From positions 98,687 through 162,686 of the forward strand of contig LIQB01000006.1 of the NCBI GenBank assembly GCA_001411745.2: 64,000 bases of DNA, read 5' to 3'. A program made the translations under genes and the position numbers. Shown here in pieces: positions 9,323 through 18,879 of the stretch (positions are counted from its first letter, which is position 1; the number at the start of each line of letters is the position of its first letter). Source of the stretch: Psychrobacter glacincola. Its GTDB lineage: Bacteria > Pseudomonadota > Gammaproteobacteria > Pseudomonadales > Moraxellaceae. The notes under the pieces are model-generated. The model saw nothing but the letters and a program-made list of their open reading frames with translations, did not search any database and had not been told where the DNA came from.

Positions 9323-10963
9323 ATGCAAAAATCACTCTTCAAACTGACGATGTTGGCGACAGTTATTCTAAGCATCAGTGCCTGTAGCGGCGACAACAAA
9401 ACCACCGATGAATCTGCTGCCAGCTCAGATGCTAAAGCAGCCAAAACCTTACTTTATTGCTCAGAAGGTAGTCCGGCTGGATTTGATCCAGCACAGTACA
9501 CTGCAGGTACGGATTTTGATGCGAGCGCCTTTCCCATCTACAACGGCTTAGTGGAATTCAAAAGAGATGGTACTGAGATTCAGCCAGCCTTAGCCGAAAG
9601 CTGGGATATTAGTGAAGACGGCAAGACTTATACCTTTAACCTACGTAAAGGGGTTAAATATGGTAAGACCGATTACTTTACCCCAACCCGTGATTTCAAC
9701 GCAGATGACATTGTCTTTACCCTAGAGCGTATCACCAATCCAGAGTTTGAATTTAATAAAGCCTATCCTGCTGAGTTCCCCTATTCGGTCGGTATGGGGC
9801 TACCTGATATTATCTCCAATATCGAAAAAGTTGATGACAATACCGTCAAAATCACCCTAAGCGAAACCAATGCACCATTTTTACAGAACCTAGCGATGCC
9901 CTTCGCTTATATCGATTCTGCTGAGTATGCAGAAAAGTTAATGGCTTCTGGTAATGCTGCTGATATCAACACCAAACCTGTGGGTACAGGACCTTTCGTC
10001 TTTACTTCTTATCAAAAAGACGCGCAAATTCGTTATACCAAAAATCCAGACTACTGGAACAAAGACGATATTCATATCGATAACCTCGTGTTTGTCATCA
10101 CCAAAGATTCAGCGGTTCGTGCGCAAAAAGTGCAAGCAGGCGAATGTCATGTGTCCGCTTATCCAAAACCTGCCGAAATTGACTCTGTCAAAAAATCTGG
10201 TAAGGTCACCGTTCTCGATCAACCTGGCTTTAACGTCGGTTATGTGGGCTATAACGTTGAAAAACCGAAGCTTAGCGACCTTAAAGTTCGCCAAGCATTA
10301 GATATGGCCATTAATAAAGACGCTATTATCAATGCGGTTTATCAAAGCGAAGGATTAAAAGCCACCAATCCAATGCCACCCACACAATGGGGTTACGACA
10401 AATCTATCAAAGATGCGCCTTATGATGTGAAAAAGGCCAAGTCCCTTATAAAAGAAGCAGGCGCGGACAAACTTGCCATTAATCTATGGTATATGCCCGT
10501 TCAGCGACCATACAATCCTAATGCTAAACTCATGGCTGAAATGCTACAAGCAGATTGGGCAAAAATTGGTGTCGATACCAAGCTTGTGACGTATGAATGG
10601 GGCGAGTATCTAAACCGCGCTGCTAAAGGTGAGCCTGATGTCATTCTAGCGGGCTGGACTGGTGACAATGGGGATCCTGATAACTGGCTTGGTACGTTAC
10701 TATCTTGTGATGCGGTCGGTGGCAATAACTACTCACGCTGGTGTAATAAAGACTTTGACACTTTGGTGACTAACGCCCGTCAGATTACCAATCAAGATGA
10801 GCGCGTCAACGACTATGTACAAGCTCAGCAGATATTCAAAGAGCAGCTGCCTTGGACGACAATGGCGCATTCGGTGGTCACGGTATTCACCGCACCAAAC
10901 GTCGTCGATTATAAAATTAGTCCGCTTGGCTCAATACGCTTCGATGGTGTAAAGGTTGAATAA
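9323..10963 (+). CDS. dppA: Peptide ABC transporter, periplasmic substrate-binding lipoprotein (DppA/OppA type)
   Basis: Solute-binding component of a peptide importer (SBP family 5), 546 aa. The N-terminus is a lipoprotein signal: basic start, hydrophobic core and lipobox SISAC with Cys21. The mature part has typical family segments such as AESWDISEDGKTYTFNLRKGVKY and PTGTGPF-like KPVGTGPFVF. It delivers dipeptides, oligopeptides or similar solutes to the permeases encoded downstream. A 206-base gap with a hairpin separates it from the permease genes, a common way to make more binding protein than membrane components. Di- versus oligopeptide preference is not resolved; the symbol follows the closest-looking family. 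Confidence 0.88.
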   Translation: MQKSLFKLTMLATVILSISACSGDNKTTDESAASSDAKAAKTLLYCSEGSPAGFDPAQYTAGTDFDASAFPIYNGLVEFKRDGTEIQPALAESWDISEDGKTYTFNLRKGVKYGKTDYFTPTRDFNADDIVFTLERITNPEFEFNKAYPAEFPYSVGMGLPDIISNIEKVDDNTVKITLSETNAPFLQNLAMPFAYIDSAEYAEKLMASGNAADINTKPVGTGPFVFTSYQKDAQIRYTKNPDYWNKDDIHIDNLVFVITKDSAVRAQKVQAGECHVSAYPKPAEIDSVKKSGKVTVLDQPGFNVGYVGYNVEKPKLSDLKVRQALDMAINKDAIINAVYQSEGLKATNPMPPTQWGYDKSIKDAPYDVKKAKSLIKEAGADKLAINLWYMPVQRPYNPNAKLMAEMLQADWAKIGVDTKLVTYEWGEYLNRAAKGEPDVILAGWTGDNGDPDNWLGTLLSCDAVGGNNYSRWCNKDFDTLVTNARQITNQDERVNDYVQAQQIFKEQLPWTTMAHSVVTVFTAPNVVDYKISPLGSIRFDGVKVE

Positions 10964-11013
10964 CCTGAGCTGATGACGTCCGGTAAGACATGCATGATTG
11001 TTTAATTTATATT

Positions 11014-11042
11014 CGGCTGGGTCAGACACTCTGCTCCAGCCG
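11014..11042 (+). terminator. Intercistronic hairpin between binding protein and permease genes
   Basis: CGGCTGG (11014-11020) pairs with CCAGCCG (11036-11042), and the flanking TTTAT and ATA(T) extend the pairing imperfectly. There is no strong T-run, so partial termination or 3'-end protection of the dppA message is more likely than full termination. Confidence 0.45.
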
Positions 11043-11169
11043 TATTTATATGAGTTAAGCGCCTTATTAAGCACTTTTTAAGCATTTTGTCACCGACTCT
11101 CTCATCTCTGCCAACATTCTACTCATCGATCTAAAACGATTGAACCACAACTATTGAATTGAGCAGCCC

Positions 11170-12186
11170 ATGCTACTTTACATTTTGCGTCGCATTGCCA
11201 TTCTAATTCCTGTCTATCTTGGCTTAACGCTATCGACATTCACCTTAATTCGGCTCGTCCCTGGAGATGCTGTCGAGATTATGATGGGTGAGCGTATGGT
11301 CGATCCAGAGCTACATGCTCGCGCGTTAGAAAGACTTGGCTTAGACAAACCCCTCATTGTCCAATATTGGGATTACTTAACCGGAATATTGACCGGTGAT
11401 TTTGGTCAATCCTTTCGTACTCGTACTCCGGTATTACAAGATTTCTTTGCCCATTTTGTACCAACCTTAGAGCTGGCTTTGTGTGCCATTGTCATTGCCA
11501 GTGTTGTCGGTGTGAGCTTAGGTATCTTTGCCGCGCTACGACGTGGTACATGGATTGACTACACTCTAATGTCAGGGGCGCTGGCTGGCTACTCTATGCC
11601 CATCTATTTATTGGGACCTATCCTCACTGGTATATTCGCCCATTATCTCGGCCTGTTGCCCGTCGCTGGTGTCATATCTGTCGCGCAGTTTTTAGACGTC
11701 AAACCTTTATATGGATCATGGCTACTTGGCTCTTTAACATCAGGCGAACCTGGCGCATTTTGGGATGTGGTGAAACACTTTATCCTACCGTCTATTGCCT
11801 TATCGACTATACCACTCGCAATGATTGCACGGATGACACGCTCGGCGATGCTAGAGGTGTTAGATGAGGACTACGTGCGTACAGCGCGCGCCAAAGGCCT
11901 ATCGCCGCGCCGCGTGATATTGGTACACGTCATGCGCAATGCCTTGATTACTGTGGTGACGGTAATTGGCTTACAGATGGCGACCTTGCTCGCGGGGGCT
12001 ATTATCACTGAGACTATCTTTAGTTGGCCAGGTGTTGGTAATTGGCTGCTCGATGGGTTTTTCACTCGTGATTATCCTATCGTGCAAAACGGTATTTTAT
12101 TGGTCGCCACCGCCCTGATTTTGGTTAGTTTATTTATTGATATTTTGTATGGTCTTATCAATCCGCGTATTCGACATACTTCTTAA
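11170..12186 (+). CDS. dppB: Peptide ABC transporter permease (DppB type)
   Basis: Inner-membrane permease, 338 aa, with about six hydrophobic segments. The N-terminal MLLYILRRIAILIPVYLGL is typical of the DppB/OppB branch. The EAA loop that contacts the ATPases is visible as EDYVRTARAKGLSPRRVIL near residues 235-255, and GLQMATLLAGAIITETIFSWPG is a family hallmark. It forms the channel with the DppC-type protein downstream. It is the first gene of the membrane/ATPase half of the operon. Confidence 0.92.
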   Translation: MLLYILRRIAILIPVYLGLTLSTFTLIRLVPGDAVEIMMGERMVDPELHARALERLGLDKPLIVQYWDYLTGILTGDFGQSFRTRTPVLQDFFAHFVPTLELALCAIVIASVVGVSLGIFAALRRGTWIDYTLMSGALAGYSMPIYLLGPILTGIFAHYLGLLPVAGVISVAQFLDVKPLYGSWLLGSLTSGEPGAFWDVVKHFILPSIALSTIPLAMIARMTRSAMLEVLDEDYVRTARAKGLSPRRVILVHVMRNALITVVTVIGLQMATLLAGAIITETIFSWPGVGNWLLDGFFTRDYPIVQNGILLVATALILVSLFIDILYGLINPRIRHTS

Positions 12187-12327
12187 TTTAACATTGATAA
12201 ATACTCATATTATAAATAGTGGTTATTGGTGTTTGTATGGTCTTGAGTGAGTTTTAGCATATTTTAAATGCTTGCTAAAAACGAGATTGACATACTTGTA
12301 ACGCGCTAGCCACTATAGGAACTGCTC

Positions 12328-13242
12328 ATGAAGCCTTCTGTTCTTCCCTCTGATGTCAATCTTATGGCCGCCACACCGCCGTCATCTTGGCAGCTATTTT
12401 TATCGACGTTTTGCCGAAATAAAGGCGCGGTGCTTGGTTTTATTGTACTGGCATTGATGGTCATTATTGCCATCCTTTCGCCTGCCATTGCGCCCCATGA
12501 CCCTTACGAGTTGTTTACTGGTCAAGAGCAGTTGCCGCCTGCCTTTCTAGATGGCGGCAATACAATGTTTTGGCTAGGCACGGATGATGCTGGACGAGAC
12601 ACCTTGTCTCGGGTGATGTATGGCGCGCGTTATTCTCTATTTATCGGTCTGAGCGCGACGACTCTTGCCATGTTAGTCGGTGTTTCATTGGGACTTAGTG
12701 CTGCATTTTGGCCCAAGGTTTGGGGCAAAGCGGTCATGCTGGTCAATGATATTTTGATGTCTTATCCGAGTTTACTATTGGCGATCATTATAGCCGCCAT
12801 CCTAGGTCCTTCTATGACCAATACGATTATTACGATCGCCTTGGTCTGTACGCCACCTTTTATTCGTTTGACTCGTGCTACCGCGATGGTAGAGCTACAG
12901 CGTGAATACTTTATTGCTTCGCAAGTGATGGGTGCTGGCGTGCTGCGCTTATTGTTTATCACTATTTTGCCCAACTGTATGGCACCGCTCATCGTGCAGG
13001 CGACGATGATTTTTTCCTCAGCTATTTTGGAAGCAGGCGCAATTGGTTTCTTAGGCTTTGGTGTACAGCCACCCGATGCAGAATGGGGCGCGATGCTCGG
13101 TACAGCACGTCAGTATATTCAAAGTAATGTTTGGCTCGCTATTTGGCCCGGTGTCGCCATTTTCTTAGCCGCATTGTCGATTAACTTGACTGGTGATGGC
13201 CTGCGCGATGCGCTAGATCCCAAATTAAAGCAGGTGACCTAA
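12328..13242 (+). CDS. dppC: Peptide ABC transporter permease (DppC type)
   Basis: Second inner-membrane permease, 304 aa. It has the extended N-terminus of DppC/OppC proteins ([23 protein letters not shown]), the segment [22 protein letters not shown] and the EAA loop [18 protein letters not shown]. It ends in [14 protein letters not shown], standard for this family. It partners with the DppB-type permease upstream. The stop is 1 base from the next start, so it should be translationally coupled to the DppD-type ATPase. Confidence 0.92.
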   Translation: MKPSVLPSDVNLMAATPPSSWQLFLSTFCRNKGAVLGFIVLALMVIIAILSPAIAPHDPYELFTGQEQLPPAFLDGGNTMFWLGTDDAGRDTLSRVMYGARYSLFIGLSATTLAMLVGVSLGLSAAFWPKVWGKAVMLVNDILMSYPSLLLAIIIAAILGPSMTNTIITIALVCTPPFIRLTRATAMVELQREYFIASQVMGAGVLRLLFITILPNCMAPLIVQATMIFSSAILEAGAIGFLGFGVQPPDAEWGAMLGTARQYIQSNVWLAIWPGVAIFLAALSINLTGDGLRDALDPKLKQVT

Positions 13243-13243
13243 G

Positions 13244-14326
13244 ATGACTGAAGCATTAATTAAAACGCCTACCACTCACACTTCTATGAATGACGCATCA
13301 AAAAAAGAATCACCATTGTTGCTAGATATTGAAAATCTTTCAGTGACTTTCGGGCAAGGTGTGCGCGCTTTTCGTGCAGTCGATGATGTGTCGTTAAAGA
13401 TTACACAAGGCGAAGTCATCGCAGTCGTGGGTGAATCTGGCTCGGGTAAGTCGGTCACTATGATGGCACTGATGGGGCTACTACCACCCTCTGCAACTGT
13501 CAGTTCCAAGCGTGTTATGTTCGATGATAAAGACATGCTCAGTATGTCAGCAAAAGAAAAACGCGGCATCATTGGCAAAGACATCTCAATGATCTTTCAA
13601 AATGCTATGTCTTGCTTAAATCCAAGCTTCACGGTTGAGATGCAACTGGGTGAAGTCTTACGTAAGCATCTAGGCTTGCGTGGCTCAGCCGTACAGGCGC
13701 GTATCCTAGAGCTGTTAGAGTTGGTCGAAATGCCCGATGCCAAAAATCGACTCAAGGTTTATCCACATCAGTTATCAGGCGGTATGAGTCAGCGGGTCAT
13801 GATTGCGATGGCAATTGCTTGTGAGCCAAAACTGCTGATCGCAGATGAGCCAACCACTGCACTCGATGTCACGGTACAAGCGCAAATCATGGACTTGCTA
13901 AACCGATTGCAACGCGAAAAACAAATGGCGATGATACTAATTACCCACGACTTGGGTTTGGTCGCGCAAAACTCGCGTGATGTCGCGGTCATGTATGCCG
14001 GACAAGTGGTCGAAACCAGTACCGTGCCGGAGATTTTTCAAAAGCCTGCTCACCCTTATACTGAGGCGTTGCTGCAAGCCATCCCAGAGCTGGCTATCGG
14101 TCAAGACCGTCTGAACAGCTTACCCGGTGTCGTACCCAGCCAATACGATCGTCCGAGTGGTTGCTTGTTGTCTCCTCGCTGCCCGTACAAAGAGCCTGCC
14201 TGTGAAGTGCCACCGCCCATATTGGATACTCCTAATGGCAAAGTGCGCTGTATTCATCCAGAATTACCGAGCACTCCTTCTCACCTATCCACCTCTCACG
14301 CTGCTACCTTGGAGTCACAAGTATGA
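13244..14326 (+). CDS. dppD: Peptide ABC transporter ATP-binding protein (DppD type)
   Basis: ATPase subunit, 360 aa. Walker A GESGSGKS is at residues 63-70, the ABC signature is LSGGMSQR, Walker B LLIADEP is followed by [11 protein letters not shown], and the switch is [10 protein letters not shown]. The oligopeptide-transporter C-terminal region has the Cys-rich piece [16 protein letters not shown], which in relatives can hold an iron-sulfur cluster. A roughly 24-residue polar extension precedes the ABC domain. The stop overlaps the next start (ATGA at 14323-14326). Confidence 0.93.
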   Translation: MTEALIKTPTTHTSMNDASKKESPLLLDIENLSVTFGQGVRAFRAVDDVSLKITQGEVIAVVGESGSGKSVTMMALMGLLPPSATVSSKRVMFDDKDMLSMSAKEKRGIIGKDISMIFQNAMSCLNPSFTVEMQLGEVLRKHLGLRGSAVQARILELLELVEMPDAKNRLKVYPHQLSGGMSQRVMIAMAIACEPKLLIADEPTTALDVTVQAQIMDLLNRLQREKQMAMILITHDLGLVAQNSRDVAVMYAGQVVETSTVPEIFQKPAHPYTEALLQAIPELAIGQDRLNSLPGVVPSQYDRPSGCLLSPRCPYKEPACEVPPPILDTPNGKVRCIHPELPSTPSHLSTSHAATLESQV

Positions 14327-15294
14327 GTAATAAAGTGGTCCTAAAAGCAGACAACCTACACAAGCACTACCCTGTATCTCAAGGGTTGGGTAAAGCAAAA
14401 GCTTACGTTAAAGCATTGAATGGTGTGTCGTTTGAGCTTGAGGCTGGCAAGACACTGGCCGTCGTCGGTGAATCAGGCTGCGGTAAATCTACCCTTGCCC
14501 GCCAGCTCACACTCATCGAAGAGCCTACTGATGGTGAGTTATTTATCAACGATGAAGCCACCACTGGCTATAGCAGAAAAGCGCTAAAAGATCTGCGTAC
14601 CGAAATTCAAATGGTCTTCCAAAACCCTTATGGTAGCTTAAATCCGCGCCATACCATTGGCTATCAATTGACTGAACCACTGGATATCCATACCAAACTG
14701 TCTAAAGACGACAAGCGTGACAAAATCAATGAGATGATGCGAAATGTGGGTCTGCGCCCCGAACATGCTGGCCGCTATCCGCATATGTTTTCAGGGGGTC
14801 AGCGCCAACGTATTGCCCTCGCCCGCGCCATGATGCTCAATCCTAAGATTGTCGTCGCTGATGAGCCTACTTCCGCGCTCGATGTATCGATTCAGGCACA
14901 AGTCTTAAATTTATTTATGGATTTGCAGGATGAGTATCGTACTGCTTACGTCTTTATCTCGCATAACTTGTCAGTCGTACGACACGTCGCTGATGATGTG
15001 ATGGTCATGTATTTGGGTCAAGCGGTCGAACACGGCCCGAAAGAAGCGATTTATAATGCGCCAAAACATCCGTATACCATTGCTTTATTAGCTGCTGCGC
15101 CTACTGTGAATGGTCATAAGAATGATTTGACCTTACAAGGCGAGTTACCAAGTCCGCTCAATCCACCAAGTGGCTGCGCCCTGCACAAACGCTGCCCATA
15201 TGCCAAGCAGCAATGCAGCGAAGTAGAACCAAAACTGCGCGAGTGGGACGGTCGATTGGTGGCTTGTTTACGTTTAGAAGAAATATATGGATAA
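14323..15294 (+). CDS. dppF: Peptide ABC transporter ATP-binding protein (DppF type)
   Basis: Second ATPase subunit, 323 aa. Walker A GESGCGKS is at residues 49-56, the signature is [14 protein letters not shown], Walker B IVVADEP is followed by [11 protein letters not shown], and the C-terminal Cys-rich piece is [16 protein letters not shown]. It pairs with the DppD-type subunit to power import. It is the last gene of the operon and is followed directly by a strong terminator. Confidence 0.93.
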   Translation: MSNKVVLKADNLHKHYPVSQGLGKAKAYVKALNGVSFELEAGKTLAVVGESGCGKSTLARQLTLIEEPTDGELFINDEATTGYSRKALKDLRTEIQMVFQNPYGSLNPRHTIGYQLTEPLDIHTKLSKDDKRDKINEMMRNVGLRPEHAGRYPHMFSGGQRQRIALARAMMLNPKIVVADEPTSALDVSIQAQVLNLFMDLQDEYRTAYVFISHNLSVVRHVADDVMVMYLGQAVEHGPKEAIYNAPKHPYTIALLAAAPTVNGHKNDLTLQGELPSPLNPPSGCALHKRCPYAKQQCSEVEPKLREWDGRLVACLRLEEIYG

Positions 15295-15305
15295 GACCAT
15301 TAACG

Positions 15306-15340
15306 AATAATAAAACCGCCATGATGGCGGTTTTATTATT
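15306..15340 (+). terminator. Rho-independent terminator of the peptide transporter operon
   Basis: A perfect 15-bp inverted repeat (15306-15320 with 15326-15340) has ACCGCC/GGCGGT at its top, a 5-base loop and T-rich 3' side. The A-rich 5' arm makes it usable from both strands. Confidence 0.9.
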
Positions 15341-15393
15341 ATGAACACTTCACATTAACCTTCCCTCTATCGATGTTTGTTTTATAAAAATGT

Positions 15394-15813
15394 CTATCTT
15401 GAAACCTGCATAGCAGCTTCTAAAGCAGCTGTGTCCTCATGCATGCGATACAGACAAATCTCACCAGCATCATTAAAACGAACAATCATTGACCAGAGGC
15501 TATTAAATGCTTTCCCCGTGTGTTTGACTGTGTGAGCAAGCTTGCCAAATCTGACCACATAATTATCAGCGACGATGGACTCGTCCATTGTAAACTCGCC
15601 AAACTCAAACATTTTCGCAAGATTTTCAAAAAATTCAATACCTTCCTTTTTACCACTATGAGTGCCGTAAATAGGAACCCGACTATCTTTATCCTCTCGA
15701 AAAACCACGAATTTAACATTTTCGTCACATCGCTGCATGGCTTGCTCATATTCACCCATAAAGATGTGTGCTATAAATTGATCGAGTGTTTGGGTGTTTG
15801 ATGGTGATTGCAT
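15394..15813 (-). CDS. NTF2-like / SnoaL-like protein
   Basis: A 139-aa soluble protein with the size and pattern of the NTF2-like cone fold. It opens with a helix around LDQFIAHIFMGEYEQAMQRCDENVKFVVFRE and then has alternating strands ending in LYRMHEDTAALEAAMQ. Proteins of this type include ketosteroid-isomerase-like enzymes and small ligand-binding proteins; no catalytic residues can be assigned. It is divergent from a LysR-type regulator with a 143-base shared spacer, a standard regulator-target arrangement, so it may be that regulator's target. Confidence 0.65.
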   Translation of the reverse strand: MQSPSNTQTLDQFIAHIFMGEYEQAMQRCDENVKFVVFREDKDSRVPIYGTHSGKKEGIEFFENLAKMFEFGEFTMDESIVADNYVVRFGKLAHTVKHTGKAFNSLWSMIVRFNDAGEICLYRMHEDTAALEAAMQVSR

Positions 15814-15956
15814 ACGTCTCTCAATATTTTATAAAGTAGATAACGAGTCTAATATAGTGGCGTAAAGATAAACAGATGATAGATAGGCAATCACTGTGCA
15901 AAAATGCTCAATGAAATTTGCTAAACTGAACACTCATACTAAACGGTAGTTTTGAG

Positions 15957-16895
15957 ATGCAGTGGGATGATTTGGCTTACTTTGTTTGCTTGGTGGAAAA
16001 ACAGACTCTGACTGCTTGCGCTGAAGAGCTGGGGGTACAACACAGTACGGTTGCGAGGCGAATTGATCATCTTGAGCAAACATTATCGGTAAATCTGTTT
16101 GATCGGCTAGGCAAACGCTATGCACTGACGCCAGAAGGGTCGACGCTCTACAGCCAAGCCATTGAGGTGAAAAAAGAGATAGCCGTATTTGAGAGAATGG
16201 CAATTGATCAGAACGCGATGCAGGGCAAAGTTGTTATATCGGCACCACCTGTCTGGGCAAATGAAGTGCTGATAACGGCTCTGACTGAGTTTCGCCAGCA
16301 GTTCCCAGATATATTAGTCGCGTTGAGCGGTGAAGTTGGCTTGAGCAATTTACATCACAGAGAAGCAGACATCGCTATAAGAACGCGTTGTCCCACACAG
16401 GAAGATCTGGTTGCTCGTATTATTGGGTCCACAAGATACGGTTTCTTTGCTAATAATGAATACCTCAAAAACACCCATTCTGATCGATGGCAATTAATAG
16501 AGCTTCAAGCTAATGCTAGAGTACTGATTTGGTCACAGGCTTTAGTGAAACAACATGCCTATACGGTTGCATTTAACACTAATGATTTATATATGGCCTG
16601 TCATGCAGCTCGTAAAAAAATAGGCATCGCGTTACTGCCAGATTTTTTGGCTCACCAATACCCAGAGCTAACGGCAGTTGATCCAATTAATCGAGTAGCG
16701 CTGACAGCTCGAACGCCACACATATTAGCGAAAAACCACGCTTCATCATTCACATCAGATAATCAGGATTCAATCTCAAATACTAGCATTCCACTCACTC
16801 AAGACTACCCTCTCTATCTTGTGATGCATCCAGATGTCAGACGCTCTGCACGAGTGAGAGCAGTTGCTGATTGGTTAATTGCCAGTTGTGCTTAG
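15957..16895 (+). CDS. LysR-type transcriptional regulator
   Basis: 312 aa. The winged HTH occupies residues about 3-60 (LAYFVCLVEKQTLTACAEELGVQHSTVARRIDHLEQ), followed by the linker helix and a LysR effector domain. The pattern DLYMACHAARKKIGIALLPDFLA is typical of the second effector lobe, and the protein ends in HPDVRRSARVRAVADWL as in the small regulators of this branch. An insertion between AVDPINR and SIPLTQDYP (residues about 246-281) is Ser/Asn-rich. It is divergent from the NTF2-like gene, which it probably controls. The inducer is unknown. Confidence 0.88.
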   Translation: MQWDDLAYFVCLVEKQTLTACAEELGVQHSTVARRIDHLEQTLSVNLFDRLGKRYALTPEGSTLYSQAIEVKKEIAVFERMAIDQNAMQGKVVISAPPVWANEVLITALTEFRQQFPDILVALSGEVGLSNLHHREADIAIRTRCPTQEDLVARIIGSTRYGFFANNEYLKNTHSDRWQLIELQANARVLIWSQALVKQHAYTVAFNTNDLYMACHAARKKIGIALLPDFLAHQYPELTAVDPINRVALTARTPHILAKNHASSFTSDNQDSISNTSIPLTQDYPLYLVMHPDVRRSARVRAVADWLIASCA

Positions 16896-16951
16896 CTCAA
16901 GTAGTTGTATGTAATACGGCTTATATAGAGTATGGATTATATAGAATACCG

Positions 16952-18019
16952 CTAATCAACATTCACTACGCCCCAACATTTAGGAAATTGACTACAACCA
17001 AAAAAGTCTTTCCCTTGGTGCTGGCCTTTTTTTGCAACACGTTTGACCATTGCTGCCTGACATCTTGGACAGGCAGGTACTTGCTCTGTAATAGCTGTAT
17101 GATTGGTTTGCTCAACAGCTTTAATATTAATGCTATTAGACGTGATAATCTCACATTCAGCCGTTTTAAAATCATTGTCCGATAACTCAGGCTCCATAAC
17201 TTCAAACGGTGTAAGAAACACTTTATTAGCAATATCATGCGATATACTGACATATTGTGTATTTGTCTGCTGAGTATTCAGACTGTCAATTAGTAACTCA
17301 CTAGATTCAATCTCAGTCTGACCTGACCATCGCAGCACTTCTCTACTTTTCAGCGTAACTCGTTTAGCAGACTCTTTTACTATCGGCTCAGATATTGGTT
17401 TATCAGTAGCGTTACCGCTAGGCTGCTTGTTTGTATTCTTGCTTGGATTGCTATGCTTGTCTTTTAGATAGGCTTTATGCTCTCGATTGGTGCGCCAAGA
17501 TTTGCTAAATCTGTTGCTATTAATCTGCTCAACGATAGACTTAACCTCGTCTTCAGTCAGTATTTCATCCTGCTTTTTCTTCACATAAGAAACCATACCA
17601 CCTGTTAATACGTGTTCGGGTAGCTCATCACGAGTTTTTAGCTCACACTCACCGATGAAGGCAATCATCGAATGGAAGTAGCTCAACTCCAATCCTAATA
17701 AATCTGCAAGCGTCTTGATATGCAGATAATTTTGGCGCAGTGGGTTCTGGAATTTGAATTTACTTCCATTTGGGAAGGCTTGCGTCCACTGTCTTTGCTT
17801 CTCGCTACCATATATCCAGCCTTTATAATTTTTGGTTTCGATGACAAAGATGCCGTATACAGAGACAATAATATGGTCGATTTGGGTACTACCACCGTTG
17901 GCTCTTGGCAAGGTGATACCGTTTAATCGGTGATAGACGTTTTTTTCTAGTTTTAACCACATGGCGACATTGATAACGGTCTCGCCTAGAAAGCCTTTGA
18001 AAGTGGATTTGAGGGACAT
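16952..18019 (-). CDS. NERD-domain protein with C-terminal topoisomerase-type zinc finger
   Basis: About 355 aa. The N-terminal 120 residues are a NERD (nuclease-related) domain: FKGFLGETVINVAMWLKL, then GGSTQIDHIIVSVYGIFVIETKNYKGWIYGS, where D and ETK match the acidic-Lys core of restriction-type nucleases. The middle is low complexity. The C-terminus is a Cys4 finger, CPRCQAAMVKRVAKKGQHQGKDFFGCSQFPKCWG, as in topoisomerase I tails. I prefer the ATG at 18019 (MSLKSTF); the frame stays open to a TTG at 18070. A DNA-processing role is inferred, and the function of such proteins is poorly known. Confidence 0.82.
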   Translation of the reverse strand: MSLKSTFKGFLGETVINVAMWLKLEKNVYHRLNGITLPRANGGSTQIDHIIVSVYGIFVIETKNYKGWIYGSEKQRQWTQAFPNGSKFKFQNPLRQNYLHIKTLADLLGLELSYFHSMIAFIGECELKTRDELPEHVLTGGMVSYVKKKQDEILTEDEVKSIVEQINSNRFSKSWRTNREHKAYLKDKHSNPSKNTNKQPSGNATDKPISEPIVKESAKRVTLKSREVLRWSGQTEIESSELLIDSLNTQQTNTQYVSISHDIANKVFLTPFEVMEPELSDNDFKTAECEIITSNSINIKAVEQTNHTAITEQVPACPRCQAAMVKRVAKKGQHQGKDFFGCSQFPKCWGVVNVD

Positions 18020-18094
18020 GGTTTTTTTCTTGAAAGTGGTTATGAAAAAATAAATAACGTTCAATATCAATATACTAATTACTTTTGGTTAAAA

Positions 18095-18751
18095 TTACCG
18101 ATCTACAATTGCTGTTCTGACGATAGTTAAACCAATGACGCCAAGCAATGCCCCTGTAACTTTATCGATGTAATAAGCAACTTGGGTAAATTTAGCGCGT
18201 ACTTTGCGAGTCGACAATAGAAATATGACAGCAGTGTCCCACGCGAATACCACAACAGTCATCCAAATACCTAAGCCCAATTTGAACACAAAACTTATTT
18301 CTGGTGTCAACACTACAGTGAATAAACTGAGATAAAAGAGTAGATTTTTAGGATTAAATATTCCAGACAAAAACCCTGCAGTAAATTCCTTTAAAAAAGT
18401 TGTCTTAGGTATATTTGAATGAGCTGATTGGGCTACCTGAAATTGGTCATACGCATCTTTTCGTGCGCGTAACGCCTGTATCCCAAGGTACATTAAAAAC
18501 AACCCACCAATGATTTTTAGCGTAATCATAATAGGTGCAGAGGCGGCTAAAATTGAGCCAACACCAATTAGACATAGACCGATGTACACTGCATTAGCAA
18601 AGGTGATACCGAGCGCAACCCCTATTGCGTCTTTACTGTCGTTCTTAATCGCACTCTTTACGATCAATACAAAATCTGGTCCAGGACTCAATAGTGCAAG
18701 AAAATGCGCCAAGCCGACCGTGATAAAAATACTCAACAAATCCCAGTTCAT
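18095..18751 (-). CDS. LysE/RhtB family amino-acid exporter
   Basis: A 218-aa inner-membrane protein with about six hydrophobic segments. The N-terminal signature LAHFLALLSPGPDFVLIVKSA is typical of LysE/RhtB/YggA translocators, followed by GIFNPKNLLFYLSLFTVV, the second family hallmark. Relatives export threonine, homoserine, lysine or similar compounds; the substrate cannot be told. It lies downstream of tkt on the same strand, beyond that gene's terminator, so it probably has its own promoter. Confidence 0.88.
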   Translation of the reverse strand: MNWDLLSIFITVGLAHFLALLSPGPDFVLIVKSAIKNDSKDAIGVALGITFANAVYIGLCLIGVGSILAASAPIMITLKIIGGLFLMYLGIQALRARKDAYDQFQVAQSAHSNIPKTTFLKEFTAGFLSGIFNPKNLLFYLSLFTVVLTPEISFVFKLGLGIWMTVVVFAWDTAVIFLLSTRKVRAKFTQVAYYIDKVTGALLGVIGLTIVRTAIVDR

Positions 18752-18821
18752 AATTATTCCGTACTCTGTTTTTTTTAATTATGGACTAAATACCACTATG
18801 AATACACTGATTATTTAGCCA

Positions 18822-18855
18822 ATAAAAAAAGCCACCAGATTTCTCTAGCAGCTTT
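18822..18855 (-). terminator. Terminator of tkt
   Basis: On the minus strand GCTGCTAGA and TCTGGTGGC form a 9-bp stem with several G-U pairs and a GAAA loop, followed by a run of T. Confidence 0.65.
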
Positions 18856-18879
18856 TTTATTTATAACTTTTTTAACGGA

